NCBI GenBank assembly: GCA_964553255.1
Contig: CAZKJS010000003.1
Span: 1-64,000, forward strand
Source: JAQUCI01 sp964553255
GTDB lineage: Bacteria > Bacillota_I > Bacilli_A > Erysipelotrichales > Erysipelotrichaceae
Direction: 5' to 3'
DNA: 64,000 bases
Positions 17,903 through 26,461 of this stretch are shown here, in pieces; the first letter of the stretch is position 1; the number at the start of each line of letters is the position of its first letter. The position numbers were made by a program, and so were the translations under genes. The notes beneath the pieces are model-generated. The model had not been told where the DNA came from, ran no database searches, and was given only the letters and a program-made list of their open reading frames with translations.

Positions 17903-19939
17903 TTAAATTGGACAAGCCAATTCAAAACCAGTTATTAAACAACTACTCCCATCTTTTAGTAAGAAGCCATAAAGACCGGCATCGTTAATGTTGTAAGCGG
18001 TTTCGATATTAAGACCTAATTCATGTATCATCGCATTCATGATACCATTCTTAATTGTCATTTTCAATATGTAATTTTTGTGAAAACGCCACTGACAAGG
18101 TATGAAAGAAAGCGTTTTCACTTCAACGTCTTTTTCAATGACTTTAATGCCTCCTTCACAAAAGCCAATCGCATTATAGTGCATGTTTCCTTTGCAATTA
18201 AAAACAACATAGTGGTCATAGCCATCTTGTGGACACATCGCAATCTGTAATGAATAATCAACAACATTAGGATCACCACTGATGATAAAAGCACTACTAT
18301 CTTTAAGACTAATTCCAACTAAACCTTCATCATTACTTTCCCACTTGCCACTATGCACAACCCAACCCCGTAACGCTCTAAGCTTACCACCACCAAATAC
18401 TTCGCCATAATCATCCCATGGATGATTACTGAAATTAATCTTGAATTTTGGTGTTTTCTCAATTTCAATCTTTTTAATATACCAAGGATCAAGGCTTGTT
18501 ACCCCTGTTTGATGAATACCAAACTCACAAATAACCCCTTCTATCTCTGATGGGATTTGATAACTAATCACTTTTTGATCAGCAATTGTTTCGGGTAATG
18601 ATTGATAACTAATACCATTACTATCCTTAACAAATAGCTGAACCGTTATTGTTGATTCTGTTTTAACTGTAAAACTCACAGTTTCATTTGGGTAAAGTAT
18701 TGGTGAAAAAGACGGTTCATATCTAGTATCATAAATAGTACCCGGCAAAAAATAACTATACTTATATATAGTAATATCTGTTAATTGTTGTGGTTGAACT
18801 TTTAACATATCTGATTCAGTACTTAACAAAGCATTTATCCCTCTAAAACCATTGGTCGCATATGGTAAGTGAAAATCATATTGATCATAATCCGGAATAA
18901 GATCTGCTTTATTTTTTAAGATAAATGCCAAATCAGTAAACAATCGCGTACTATTTGAGATGGTTGTGTTATTAAGATATCCAATCATACTTGAACAGAT
19001 TAAAGTATCATTTAAGGGTAAAAGCCATTTTGAATCGATTCCTTCAAGCTTAACCATCGCTCCCATGATGCTACCAACATTGCCACAATTACAATCAGTA
19101 TCCCAACCGCATTCACATAACATTGTTAAAGTATTGCTAAAATCATTTTCACCATAACAAAGCGCCATTATCATAATGGCTGTATTGGGAATAATATGGC
19201 ATATTCCAGCATATTTATCATAACCATAATTTTGATGAATGTATGTTAAGCATTCATGCCAATCACTTGGATTCTCATAATAAAACCTGATGATATCATT
19301 CACTACTTGCGAATATTCCATATTGTGATCAAGATACTTAAGCGTTGCTTTGATGATCTTGATACTATCATTCATTTCATAAGCAAGACATGTCGCCACA
19401 GCCACAAAGATCGCACCTTGAATACCGTTTTCATCATGCGTTACTGAAGCTGCCATGATAGCCAACTCTTTAGCTAATAAAGGATCATTACCACTAACAT
19501 AACCCCAACAATCACTAAAAATCTGTCCGCCAATCTGCTCAGCTAAAACAATACCATTAGTTTCTTTACTACCGCTTAAAGGGGCATTAATTCCGTTTTT
19601 TAAGTTTTCATAAGCCGTATGTTCAGTTGACACACCAACGCCACCCCACCAAAAAAAGCCATGATACTCTTGTAGATAGTTTAGTATTGTATTGCCAATA
19701 TCCTCTGCTTTTATGTTAAATGGGTCATGATCTAGTAACGCTCTTACAAAAAACAGTGGACCATTACTATCATCATCAGCCGCAAAGATATCATAATCAA
19801 CTAAATAATCATTAACTTCGCCATATTTTTCCTTGATCATACTGTGTGTCCAGTTTTCAACTGGAGCTCCTAAACGAATACCGATCAGTTTACCTAACCA
19901 AGAAGCGTAAGTTGTTTTTAAATACCAACTATAATCCAT
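17903..19939 (-). CDS. ADP-ribosylglycohydrolase-family enzyme with C-terminal beta-sandwich
   Basis: Hydrolase of the ADP-ribosylglycohydrolase (DraG) fold (678 aa). Residues about 1-340 are all-helical with the paired metal sites: AADDDSNGP at about 53-61 (equivalent of TDDT) and GWDTDCNCGNVGSIMGA near 305-321 (equivalent of GGDTDT). The remaining half looks like one or two beta-sandwich domains, a fusion I cannot name exactly. The ATG at 19939 has GGAGGAG 4 nt upstream; an in-frame ATG at 19987 lacks such a site. No signal peptide is seen. Beside a nucleoside-type importer and a nucleoside hydrolase it probably removes ADP-ribosyl or another glycosyl group from an imported compound; the true substrate is unknown. 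Confidence 0.85.
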   Translation of the reverse strand: MDYSWYLKTTYASWLGKLIGIRLGAPVENWTHSMIKEKYGEVNDYLVDYDIFAADDDSNGPLFFVRALLDHDPFNIKAEDIGNTILNYLQEYHGFFWWGGVGVSTEHTAYENLKNGINAPLSGSKETNGIVLAEQIGGQIFSDCWGYVSGNDPLLAKELAIMAASVTHDENGIQGAIFVAVATCLAYEMNDSIKIIKATLKYLDHNMEYSQVVNDIIRFYYENPSDWHECLTYIHQNYGYDKYAGICHIIPNTAIMIMALCYGENDFSNTLTMLCECGWDTDCNCGNVGSIMGAMVKLEGIDSKWLLPLNDTLICSSMIGYLNNTTISNSTRLFTDLAFILKNKADLIPDYDQYDFHLPYATNGFRGINALLSTESDMLKVQPQQLTDITIYKYSYFLPGTIYDTRYEPSFSPILYPNETVSFTVKTESTITVQLFVKDSNGISYQSLPETIADQKVISYQIPSEIEGVICEFGIHQTGVTSLDPWYIKKIEIEKTPKFKINFSNHPWDDYGEVFGGGKLRALRGWVVHSGKWESNDEGLVGISLKDSSAFIISGDPNVVDYSLQIAMCPQDGYDHYVVFNCKGNMHYNAIGFCEGGIKVIEKDVEVKTLSFIPCQWRFHKNYILKMTIKNGIMNAMIHELGLNIETAYNINDAGLYGFLLKDGSSCLITGFELACPI

Positions 19940-20319
19940 TTTCTCCTCCAATAAATAACTAAATAAATACGAACTTTTTATCATCAACTATGGTTATCAT
20001 AACATCAACCAACGTAGCAAAACTTATAAATGTTCATAAATGGTTTTCTTGTTTATAGCCTTCATTTTTCTCATTTATATTATGACCAGATTGTAACATT
20101 CAGGATACATCATTACAATCATCAGTAAATAGTCAAATATTCTCATTCTACAAACCAACAAGCTTACTTAAGAAGGTTTTTGTATTATCAGTAACGCAAA
20201 ACAAAGCCTTACTCAAAATCTATTGAATAAGGCTTACAATGCGCTCTTAGAAGTATCTGCTATCTTTTGACAATACGATGTTATATTTCACCCTTATCGA
20301 TCCATTAGTTGAGCACATC
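19940..20319. other. Intergenic region with operon promoter area
   Basis: About 380 bases without a gene. It must hold the promoter of the glycohydrolase operon; TATGAT at about 19996-20001 (minus) is a weak -10 candidate inside the 5-1-5 inverted repeat GTTATCATAAC (19993-20003), which could be an operator. The left half is AT-rich and otherwise featureless. A terminator-like hairpin is listed separately at 20204-20235. Confidence 0.4.
20204..20235 (-). terminator. Probable terminator of the 20320-20664 gene
   Basis: AAGCCTTA (20204-20211) pairs with TAAGGCTT (20228-20235) across a 16-nt loop; the minus strand continues TTTGTTTTGC. The T run is interrupted, so the call is moderate. Confidence 0.5.
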
Positions 20320-20664
20320 CTATATTTTTGCTTTATAAGCAGTTTTAATAAACATTCTGATTGATAGTGCTTCAATCAAAAGAGAGATAAACACAGTTAT
20401 TATTACCCTAACTAAAACCTCTAAAATAAAACTATTATAGTTGACATGTAAGTGCCTATTGATTAAATTATCCAAAAATACACCAAATCCTACAGCGTAT
20501 TTGTAAGAAAAAGCAAATAGATTAACCATGAAATCAATTTTATATTCTTGAGTATCGCAATAATAACTTCTGGATGTAGAGTTTAATTTCCTTTCATCAC
20601 AATAAGCGTCATAGCATTCCTTATATCTTATTAAAGCAATAGTATTTTTAAATAGTCCTAACAT
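20320..20664 (-). CDS. Small hypothetical membrane protein
   Basis: I do not recognise this 114-aa protein. The N-terminal half is polar and Cys/Tyr-rich (YKECYDAYCDERK, SYYCD). The C-terminal half has two hydrophobic stretches (about 46-65 and 83-103), so it is probably an inner-membrane protein with two helices. AGAGAGG lies 8 nt before the ATG and a terminator-like hairpin lies downstream, which supports a real gene. It stands alone between the glycohydrolase operon and the broken Crp/Fnr gene. Confidence 0.5.
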   Translation of the reverse strand: MLGLFKNTIALIRYKECYDAYCDERKLNSTSRSYYCDTQEYKIDFMVNLFAFSYKYAVGFGVFLDNLINRHLHVNYNSFILEVLVRVIITVFISLLIEALSIRMFIKTAYKAKI

Positions 20665-20887
20665 ACTAATAGCCTCTCTAATAGAGTTCAGTCAAAAATC
20701 TACAGACTTCTGGATAAACACCATAGATCCACGGACTTTACAGCCAATTATCACATATTTTTTCCTAATTAAATTTTATCACTGTCATTATTTATTGTTA
20801 ATCACTGTTATGATGATTATTAATAGCGTTATCAATATTAATATCTATGTTTTTTGTTATTTTAATAGTTTTATTTGATTACAATTC

Positions 20888-21580
20888 CTAATGTGTGTGA
20901 CAATATTCATATAATCTTTCTTGATCTATTACTTCAATGAAACCATAACCGACCTTAACTAGTTTATTCAAAACCATATTTCTTAAAACACGATTAGCCG
21001 TTGCGCGGGAATAACCAAATTGATTAGCAACCTGATCTTGTGTAACTTTAATGATATTGATATCTTGATCTGTTGCGATCTTATGTCTTCTTATTTCTCT
21101 TAATAGATATCGCGCTATCCGTATATTCGCTTTATCACCACTGGCAGCAATTGTTTGTCTGGTCATTATCTGTAAATCTTGAGCTAACAACACAGCTAAA
21201 GCGTATATAATCTTGGGATATTTGCTAGTGATCTCATCTAGTATGCTTTGATTGATAATTACTAGTTCACATTCCGCAAGTGCCATCGCGGATGTAAATC
21301 TTGTTTCATGGGTATAGAATGAACTTAGTCCAAAAATAGAACCTTATTCATATATCAATAGTACTTTTTCAGTGTCATTGTTTAAAATTGCATAAGTTTT
21401 AACCTTGCCTTTTTTAAGATAATAAAAGTTATTTGCTTGATCTCCTTCTAAATAAATGATCTCATTTTTCTTTATCGTTTTTGTGATACTCATACCATCA
21501 AAAACAACTAACATTTGCCTTATTTGTGCACGTTTTTGACGAATACTGATAAATTCATGGTTGTTTGGTTTGTTCTTCAT
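20888..21580 (-). pseudogene. Crp/Fnr-family regulator with in-frame TAA
   Basis: Both halves of a Crp/Fnr regulator lie in one reading frame of 231 codons, split by a single TAA at 21344-21346. The first 78 codons encode the start of the cyclic-nucleotide-binding barrel (IYLEGDQANNFYYLKKGKVK). The rest, after the stop, reads GSIFGLSSFYTHETRF, then the dimer helix and a helix-turn-helix with recognition helix YSRATANRVLRNMV. The usual residue at the stop is Glu (GAA), one base from TAA. No Fnr-type N-terminal Cys cluster is seen. It is either a recent nonsense mutation or a sequencing error; no second base change supports long decay. A start at 21286 (ATG) could give the DNA-binding half alone. 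Confidence 0.85.
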
Positions 21581-21591
21581 TGTCTAGATTG

Positions 21592-21644
21592 TAACATGTG
21601 TTATATTTTAAGACAACAAAGTAAGTTATAATACATGACATGTA
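21592..21644 (+). promoter_or_regulatory. MATE gene promoter with two inverted repeats
   Basis: A -10 box TATAAT (21627-21632) lies 22 nt before the MATE start. TAACATGTGTTA (21592-21603, 5-2-5) lies upstream and TACATGACATGTA (21632-21644, 6-1-6) overlaps the downstream end of the -10. No good -35 box is present, which fits an activator-dependent promoter. The neighbouring Crp/Fnr gene is the obvious candidate regulator, by position only. Confidence 0.5.
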
Positions 21645-21654
21645 GTTTAGAAAG

Positions 21655-23019
21655 ATGGTATATATGACAAACACCCAACAAGAACAACGCCATGAAATGA
21701 TGATAAAGACCCCTGTAGATAAGTTGATCATGAAAATGGCAATACCAACCGTCGTTGCGATGATGATATCAGCGATTTACAATATGGCTGATACTTACTT
21801 TGTATCACAATTATCAACTGCAGCATCAGGTGCTGTTGGAATTATCTTTCCTTTAATGTCAATGATTCAAGCGATTGGGTTTTTGTTTGGTGCTGGTGGT
21901 GGTAGTACTGTATCACGATATCTTGGCGCAAAGAAAAATATTGAAGCCCAACAAGTAGCTTCTACCGCTTTTTATTTTTCTTTACTTGCTGGTAGTATAT
22001 TGGCCATCTTTGGACTTTTCTTTTTAAATGATTTGATCATGTTTCTTGGAGCAACTTCTACCATATTCCCTTATGCTCATAGTTATGGTTTATTTATTCT
22101 AATTGGTGCTCCGTATATGGCGGCTGCTTTTACCCTTAATAATCTACTGCGTTCTCAAGGTAATGCCTTTAAATCAATGATTGGTATTACTATCGGCGCT
22201 GTATTAAACATTATTCTTGACCCAATATTTATCTTTGGGTTTAGTATGGAAACCTCAGGCGCCGCTTTAGCAACCATAATAAGTCAGTTAGTGAGTTTTA
22301 TTATATTATTTAACATGATCAATGATAAAGATAGTTTAATCAGAATCAGATTCAAAGATATTCGCTTAAGTGCTAATATCCTAGGTGAGATCATTCGTGT
22401 TGGTTTACCTGCGTTTTATCGCCAAGGCTTGGCATCACTATCATCAGTATTACTTAATACCCAAGCACGTGTTTATGGTGATTCATTGATCGCTTCGATG
22501 TCAATTGTATCTCGTATTTATATGTTTATCTTCTCAACCTCTCTTGGCTTAGGTCAAGGATATCAACCAGTCTGTGGTTATAATTACGGCGCTAAAGAAT
22601 ATCAACGGGTAAAAGATGGATTTTGGTTTTTTGTGAAGACAGTCGCTCTGATCTTCATTCTTGTTTCTTCGCTGGCTTATATATTCGCGCCAGAGATCAT
22701 TGCGATATTTAGACGCAATGATCCTGAAGTCATCTTGATTGGCTCACAAGCGCTTCGCTATTATGCCCTATCAATACCTTTCTTATCATGGACTATCGCA
22801 TGTAATATGACAAGTCAAGCTACGGGTAAGAGTTTGTATGCCACAATTATTTCAATAGCCCAACAAGGTTTATTCTTCATTCCAATCGTTCTGATCTTAC
22901 CTCAGTACATCGGAATGCAAGCAATTCAAATGACTATCCCATTAGCCAACACCCTTACATTCTTGATTACCATTCCAATTGGTGCTGTATTACTTAAAGA
23001 GTTTAGATATAAAAAGTAG
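21655..23019 (+). CDS. MATE-family multidrug/metabolite exporter
   Basis: Inner-membrane cation-coupled exporter of the MATE (NorM/DinF) family (454 aa, 12 predicted helices). Family motifs include PTVVAMMISAIYNMADTYFV at the first helix, GGGSTVSRYLG in the loop and the second-half repeat GLPAFYRQGLASLSSVLLN with GQGYQPVCGYNYGAK. The start may be the ATG at 21655 or the one at 21664; neither has a strong ribosome binding site. It is divergent from the broken Crp/Fnr gene and shares a 74-bp regulatory region with it. Substrate unknown. Confidence 0.92.
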   Translation: MVYMTNTQQEQRHEMMIKTPVDKLIMKMAIPTVVAMMISAIYNMADTYFVSQLSTAASGAVGIIFPLMSMIQAIGFLFGAGGGSTVSRYLGAKKNIEAQQVASTAFYFSLLAGSILAIFGLFFLNDLIMFLGATSTIFPYAHSYGLFILIGAPYMAAAFTLNNLLRSQGNAFKSMIGITIGAVLNIILDPIFIFGFSMETSGAALATIISQLVSFIILFNMINDKDSLIRIRFKDIRLSANILGEIIRVGLPAFYRQGLASLSSVLLNTQARVYGDSLIASMSIVSRIYMFIFSTSLGLGQGYQPVCGYNYGAKEYQRVKDGFWFFVKTVALIFILVSSLAYIFAPEIIAIFRRNDPEVILIGSQALRYYALSIPFLSWTIACNMTSQATGKSLYATIISIAQQGLFFIPIVLILPQYIGMQAIQMTIPLANTLTFLITIPIGAVLLKEFRYKK

Positions 23020-23035
23020 AGTTGCCTCTACTTTT
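23012..23035. terminator. Bidirectional terminator, MATE and histidine kinase
   Basis: AAAAGTAGAG (23012-23021), loop TTGC, CTCTACTTTT (23026-23035). U-rich ends arise on both strands and it overlaps the ends of both convergent genes. Confidence 0.8.
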
Positions 23036-24413
23036 CTTCTGGTTTCTTTTTCTTAACTTCTTTAACCTTTTTAACGTCTTGTTTGACTGGATTCTTCTTT
23101 GTTATCTTAAATACAACGCCATCATAACTATTATATGCATATACCTCACATTCATAAGCTGTGATAATACGATGTACAATTGATAGTCCTAAACCAAACT
23201 GACCATCAGTGCCTTTTTCAAAAGGTTTGAATAATTTATCAATTCTTTCATTAGTTAATTGTGGTCCATCATTTTCAACACTCAGTTCATTTTCATTTAA
23301 TCTAATTGTTATCGTTGTATGCGCATAACGTAAAGCGTTATCCATTAGGTTCTCAAAAACAACGCGCCAAGGTTCTTCATTACCAAAGAAGTTTGCATGT
23401 TGTGTTTCACGAATGATTTTAAGTTCAGGTCTGATAACTTTTAGTGACAATAGTGTTTTCTCGATCACATCATAAAGATCAGTCTCACCAGTATCACGAG
23501 TGGTCACTAAGTAACCAACGCGGTTTAATAGTAGTAAGCTTTGTACTTTTTTCTCTAATCGACCAGCATGTTCAATGATAACATCGACGCTTTTCTCTAA
23601 GGTTTCATAGGGATAAATTCCATCCTTGATACTTTCACCATACGACTTGATCGTAGCGATTGGTGTTTTAAGATCGTGTGAGATGTTTTGTACTAACTCT
23701 TCTTTGATCTGTTCTTGTTTTTTTAACTCATTGCTCATCGCAACCAAAGCTGTAGCTAATTCCCCTATTTCGTCTTTTCGATCAACTTTGATATCAACTT
23801 CTTCGTTTCGTCGAAGTTTATTGATGTAGTGTCTAATCTGATTTAGTGAGTGAATAAGATAAATAACCCATAACATCAAAAGGAATACTAAGATACTAAC
23901 AACCAAAACAATTATATTTATGACTGAACTGATCAGTGTTTTCTTAAACTCGTTTTGATATGAACTAACAACAAAACTGATCAAGCGAACGTCTTCATTA
24001 ACAATCGTTATCGAATATAGTGTTTCAGATTCATTGTCATTTTTATAAACATAGTTTCTAGTCGTCTCTGTTTGATTTTGAGCATTGTTACGCATCAACA
24101 TCAATAATGTTTGATCCTTAATATCAAAAGCGCTACTATAACGAACCCTTCCGTTTTCATAAACAGCATGGGCGATATTCGCATCATTAGCGAAGAATAA
24201 CAAGTCATTTCCGGGATTACGCATATAGTTATAAACAATACTTGTTTGTGTTCTTTGTAACATGTTGAACATCTGATTTCTTACAAAACTATTTATATTA
24301 CCATTTAGATAAACAAACAAAAAGGTGCCAAAAATTGCCACAAAGATCAATATCAAACTCATTAATTGCTGGGTAAGTGTTAACTCCTTAAGCCAGTTAT
24401 TTATCTTACGCAT
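23028..24413 (-). CDS. Two-component sensor histidine kinase
   Basis: Membrane sensor kinase (461 aa). Helix 1 is at about 16-34 and helix 2 at about 160-185, enclosing an extracellular sensor of about 125 residues with no recognised fold. A HAMP segment, the HisKA box with the phospho-acceptor His in NISHDLKTP near residue 247, and an HATPase domain with the N box (ENLMDNALRYA) and G box (FGLGLSIVHRI) follow. The C-terminal 20 residues are Lys-rich. The start overlaps the response regulator stop by one base. Signal unknown. Confidence 0.92.
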   Translation of the reverse strand: MRKINNWLKELTLTQQLMSLILIFVAIFGTFLFVYLNGNINSFVRNQMFNMLQRTQTSIVYNYMRNPGNDLLFFANDANIAHAVYENGRVRYSSAFDIKDQTLLMLMRNNAQNQTETTRNYVYKNDNESETLYSITIVNEDVRLISFVVSSYQNEFKKTLISSVINIIVLVVSILVFLLMLWVIYLIHSLNQIRHYINKLRRNEEVDIKVDRKDEIGELATALVAMSNELKKQEQIKEELVQNISHDLKTPIATIKSYGESIKDGIYPYETLEKSVDVIIEHAGRLEKKVQSLLLLNRVGYLVTTRDTGETDLYDVIEKTLLSLKVIRPELKIIRETQHANFFGNEEPWRVVFENLMDNALRYAHTTITIRLNENELSVENDGPQLTNERIDKLFKPFEKGTDGQFGLGLSIVHRIITAYECEVYAYNSYDGVVFKITKKNPVKQDVKKVKEVKKKKPEEK

Positions 24414-25072
24414 TAGCCTAAACGATACCCAAAGCCATATATCGTATGAATAGCCAATTTTGGTAGTTTACGTCTTAAACGACGTAATGTGTCATCAACA
24501 ACACGATCAGAGCCATAATAGTTAGTTTCCCAAACTTTTATCAATATTTGTTCGCGTGAAAAAGCTGAACCCTTATTATGAACAAACATCAATAGTAGAT
24601 CAAACTCCTTGGTAGTTAGATCAAGCGCCTTACCATCATGATAAACAACCCGTTGTCCTTCATCAATTTCATAGCCATCAACAAACATGTTAGCCTGATC
24701 TTCTTTATAAGCCCGACGCATGATATTGTTAACTCGTAATATTAATTCTTTTGGTGAAAATGGTTTAGTTATATAATCATCACTACCTTTTTCCAAGCCA
24801 ATGATACGATCAAATTCTTTATCTCGTGCCGACATAAAAACTACCGGAATATCTTTTGTCTTACTTTTTATCTCATCGATTAGTTCAAAACCACTTTTAT
24901 CATCAAGCATGATATCTAATATCCATAAATGGACATCGTCATCCTCAACATGAGCCAAAGCTTCATCATAAGTAAGATATGACCTAACATCATATCCTTC
25001 ACGCTCTAAATAGCGTTTAACAAGTTCATTAAGGTCTTTTTCATCTTCAACAACACAAACAACTCGTTTCAA
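24413..25072 (-). CDS. OmpR/PhoB-family response regulator
   Basis: DNA-binding response regulator (219 aa) paired with the kinase downstream. The receiver has the acidic pair EDE near residue 9, phospho-Asp in WILDIMLDD, the switch Ser in VVFMSARD and Lys in ITKPFSP. The C-terminal winged helix contains LTTKEFDLLLMF and DDTLRRLRRKL. I place the start at TTG (25072) with AGAGG 8 nt upstream; a GTG at 25081 would overlap that ribosome binding site. Targets cannot be read. Confidence 0.92.
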   Translation of the reverse strand: MKRVVCVVEDEKDLNELVKRYLEREGYDVRSYLTYDEALAHVEDDDVHLWILDIMLDDKSGFELIDEIKSKTKDIPVVFMSARDKEFDRIIGLEKGSDDYITKPFSPKELILRVNNIMRRAYKEDQANMFVDGYEIDEGQRVVYHDGKALDLTTKEFDLLLMFVHNKGSAFSREQILIKVWETNYYGSDRVVDDTLRRLRRKLPKLAIHTIYGFGYRLG

Positions 25073-25098
25073 ACTAATCACCTCTTTCTAATAATAAC

Positions 25099-25125
25099 AA
25101 AAAAAGGGGATTATTATAACCCCTT
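25099..25125 (-). terminator. Terminator of the cdaA-cdaR-glmM operon
   Basis: AAGGGG (25104-25109) pairs with CCCCTT (25120-25125); the minus strand then has seven T. It overlaps the glmM stop. Confidence 0.85.
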
Positions 25126-26448
25126 CGCTTTAATCAAATCAACTACGCGATAAACATAATCACGACACAACTCATCGCTTTTAGCTTCTACCATGACTCT
25201 GATCAAAGGTTCAGTACCAGATGGTCGAACTAAGATTCTACCTTCATCATTAAGTTTTCGCTGAATCACATCAACCAGTTCATTAATCTCTACATCAGCT
25301 AAAGCAATCACTTTGTCTTTAACTGGCACATTTATCAACAGCTGTGGATAGATAAATAATGGCGCAACTAATTCACTCATCTTTTTTTGATAAAAAACCA
25401 TTGTTTCAATAAGTTTCATCGCTGTAAGTAAACCATCACCCGTTGTCATCAAATCTTTAAAGATGATATGACCGGATTGCTCACCACCAAGTTTATAGTC
25501 GTTTTTTAACATACAATCATAAACATACTTATCACCAACAGCAGTCTTTTCATAATTGATGTTTTCTTCATCAAATAGCTTATATAAGCCAAAATTAGCC
25601 ATTACTGTTGTAACGATCGTATTCTTATTAAGCGTTTTATCTTGAATCATTTTCTTACCTAATACATATAGCGCTTTATCACCATCCAAAATTTCACCCT
25701 TATCATCAACGGCGATCAAACGATCTGCATCGCCATCAAAAGCTAAACCAAGATCATATTCACCTTTTTTCATGATCTCAATCAGCTGTTCTGGATGCGT
25801 TGAACCACAAGCCGTATTAATGTTTAAACCATCAGGTTTATCATTAATGACATAAAGATTGGCATTGAATCTATTTAGTAGCTTTACAGCCGTAGCGGTT
25901 GCACTACCATTAGCCAAATCACACGCAATCTTATAACCACTTAGATCAAACTTAAATAAACCTGCAAGATAATCAAGATATTCATCGATATTTACACTAA
26001 CCTCAGTAATGGTGCCGATATTTCTATTGCTGGCGTAAGGAACTTCACATAAGCCATCAATATAGTCCTCGATCAAGGCTTCAATCTTAGCGTCAAACTT
26101 TAAACCATCATTATTAAATATTTTAATACCATTATCATGATATGGATTATGACTAGCTGATATCATTACACCACAATCATAATGACCATTACGAACTAAA
26201 TGGGCTATGGCTGGCGTTGGACATACTTTTAACAACTCAACATTAGCACCACTTGCGACAACACCAGACGCCAAAGCTGATTCAAACATCGAACCAGATA
26301 ATCTTGTGTCTCTACCAATCAAGATATTAGCTTGTTTATTAGCGCTAAAGTAATGACCAATATATCTACCCACTTTAAACGCATGTTCAACCATTAATGT
26401 TTCATTGGCTTTACCACGAAAACCATCAGTTCCAAAATATCTGCCCAT
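25114..26448 (-). CDS. glmM: Phosphoglucosamine mutase GlmM
   Basis: Converts glucosamine-6-phosphate to glucosamine-1-phosphate for UDP-GlcNAc and cell-wall synthesis (445 aa). It has the N-terminal GRYFGTDGFRG, the phospho-serine loop MISASHNPYHDNGIK near residue 100, the metal loop DGDADR and the C-terminal phosphate loop RPSGTEPLIRV. The ATG at 26448 has GAGG 7 nt before it; a few upstream in-frame codons (to 26469) overlap the cdaR stop area and are not family sequence. It is third in the cdaA-cdaR-glmM operon, an arrangement conserved in Firmicutes where GlmM restrains CdaA. Confidence 0.97.
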   Translation of the reverse strand: MGRYFGTDGFRGKANETLMVEHAFKVGRYIGHYFSANKQANILIGRDTRLSGSMFESALASGVVASGANVELLKVCPTPAIAHLVRNGHYDCGVMISASHNPYHDNGIKIFNNDGLKFDAKIEALIEDYIDGLCEVPYASNRNIGTITEVSVNIDEYLDYLAGLFKFDLSGYKIACDLANGSATATAVKLLNRFNANLYVINDKPDGLNINTACGSTHPEQLIEIMKKGEYDLGLAFDGDADRLIAVDDKGEILDGDKALYVLGKKMIQDKTLNKNTIVTTVMANFGLYKLFDEENINYEKTAVGDKYVYDCMLKNDYKLGGEQSGHIIFKDLMTTGDGLLTAMKLIETMVFYQKKMSELVAPLFIYPQLLINVPVKDKVIALADVEINELVDVIQRKLNDEGRILVRPSGTEPLIRVMVEAKSDELCRDYVYRVVDLIKAKGL

Positions 26449-26461
26449 ATCTATCCTCTTT

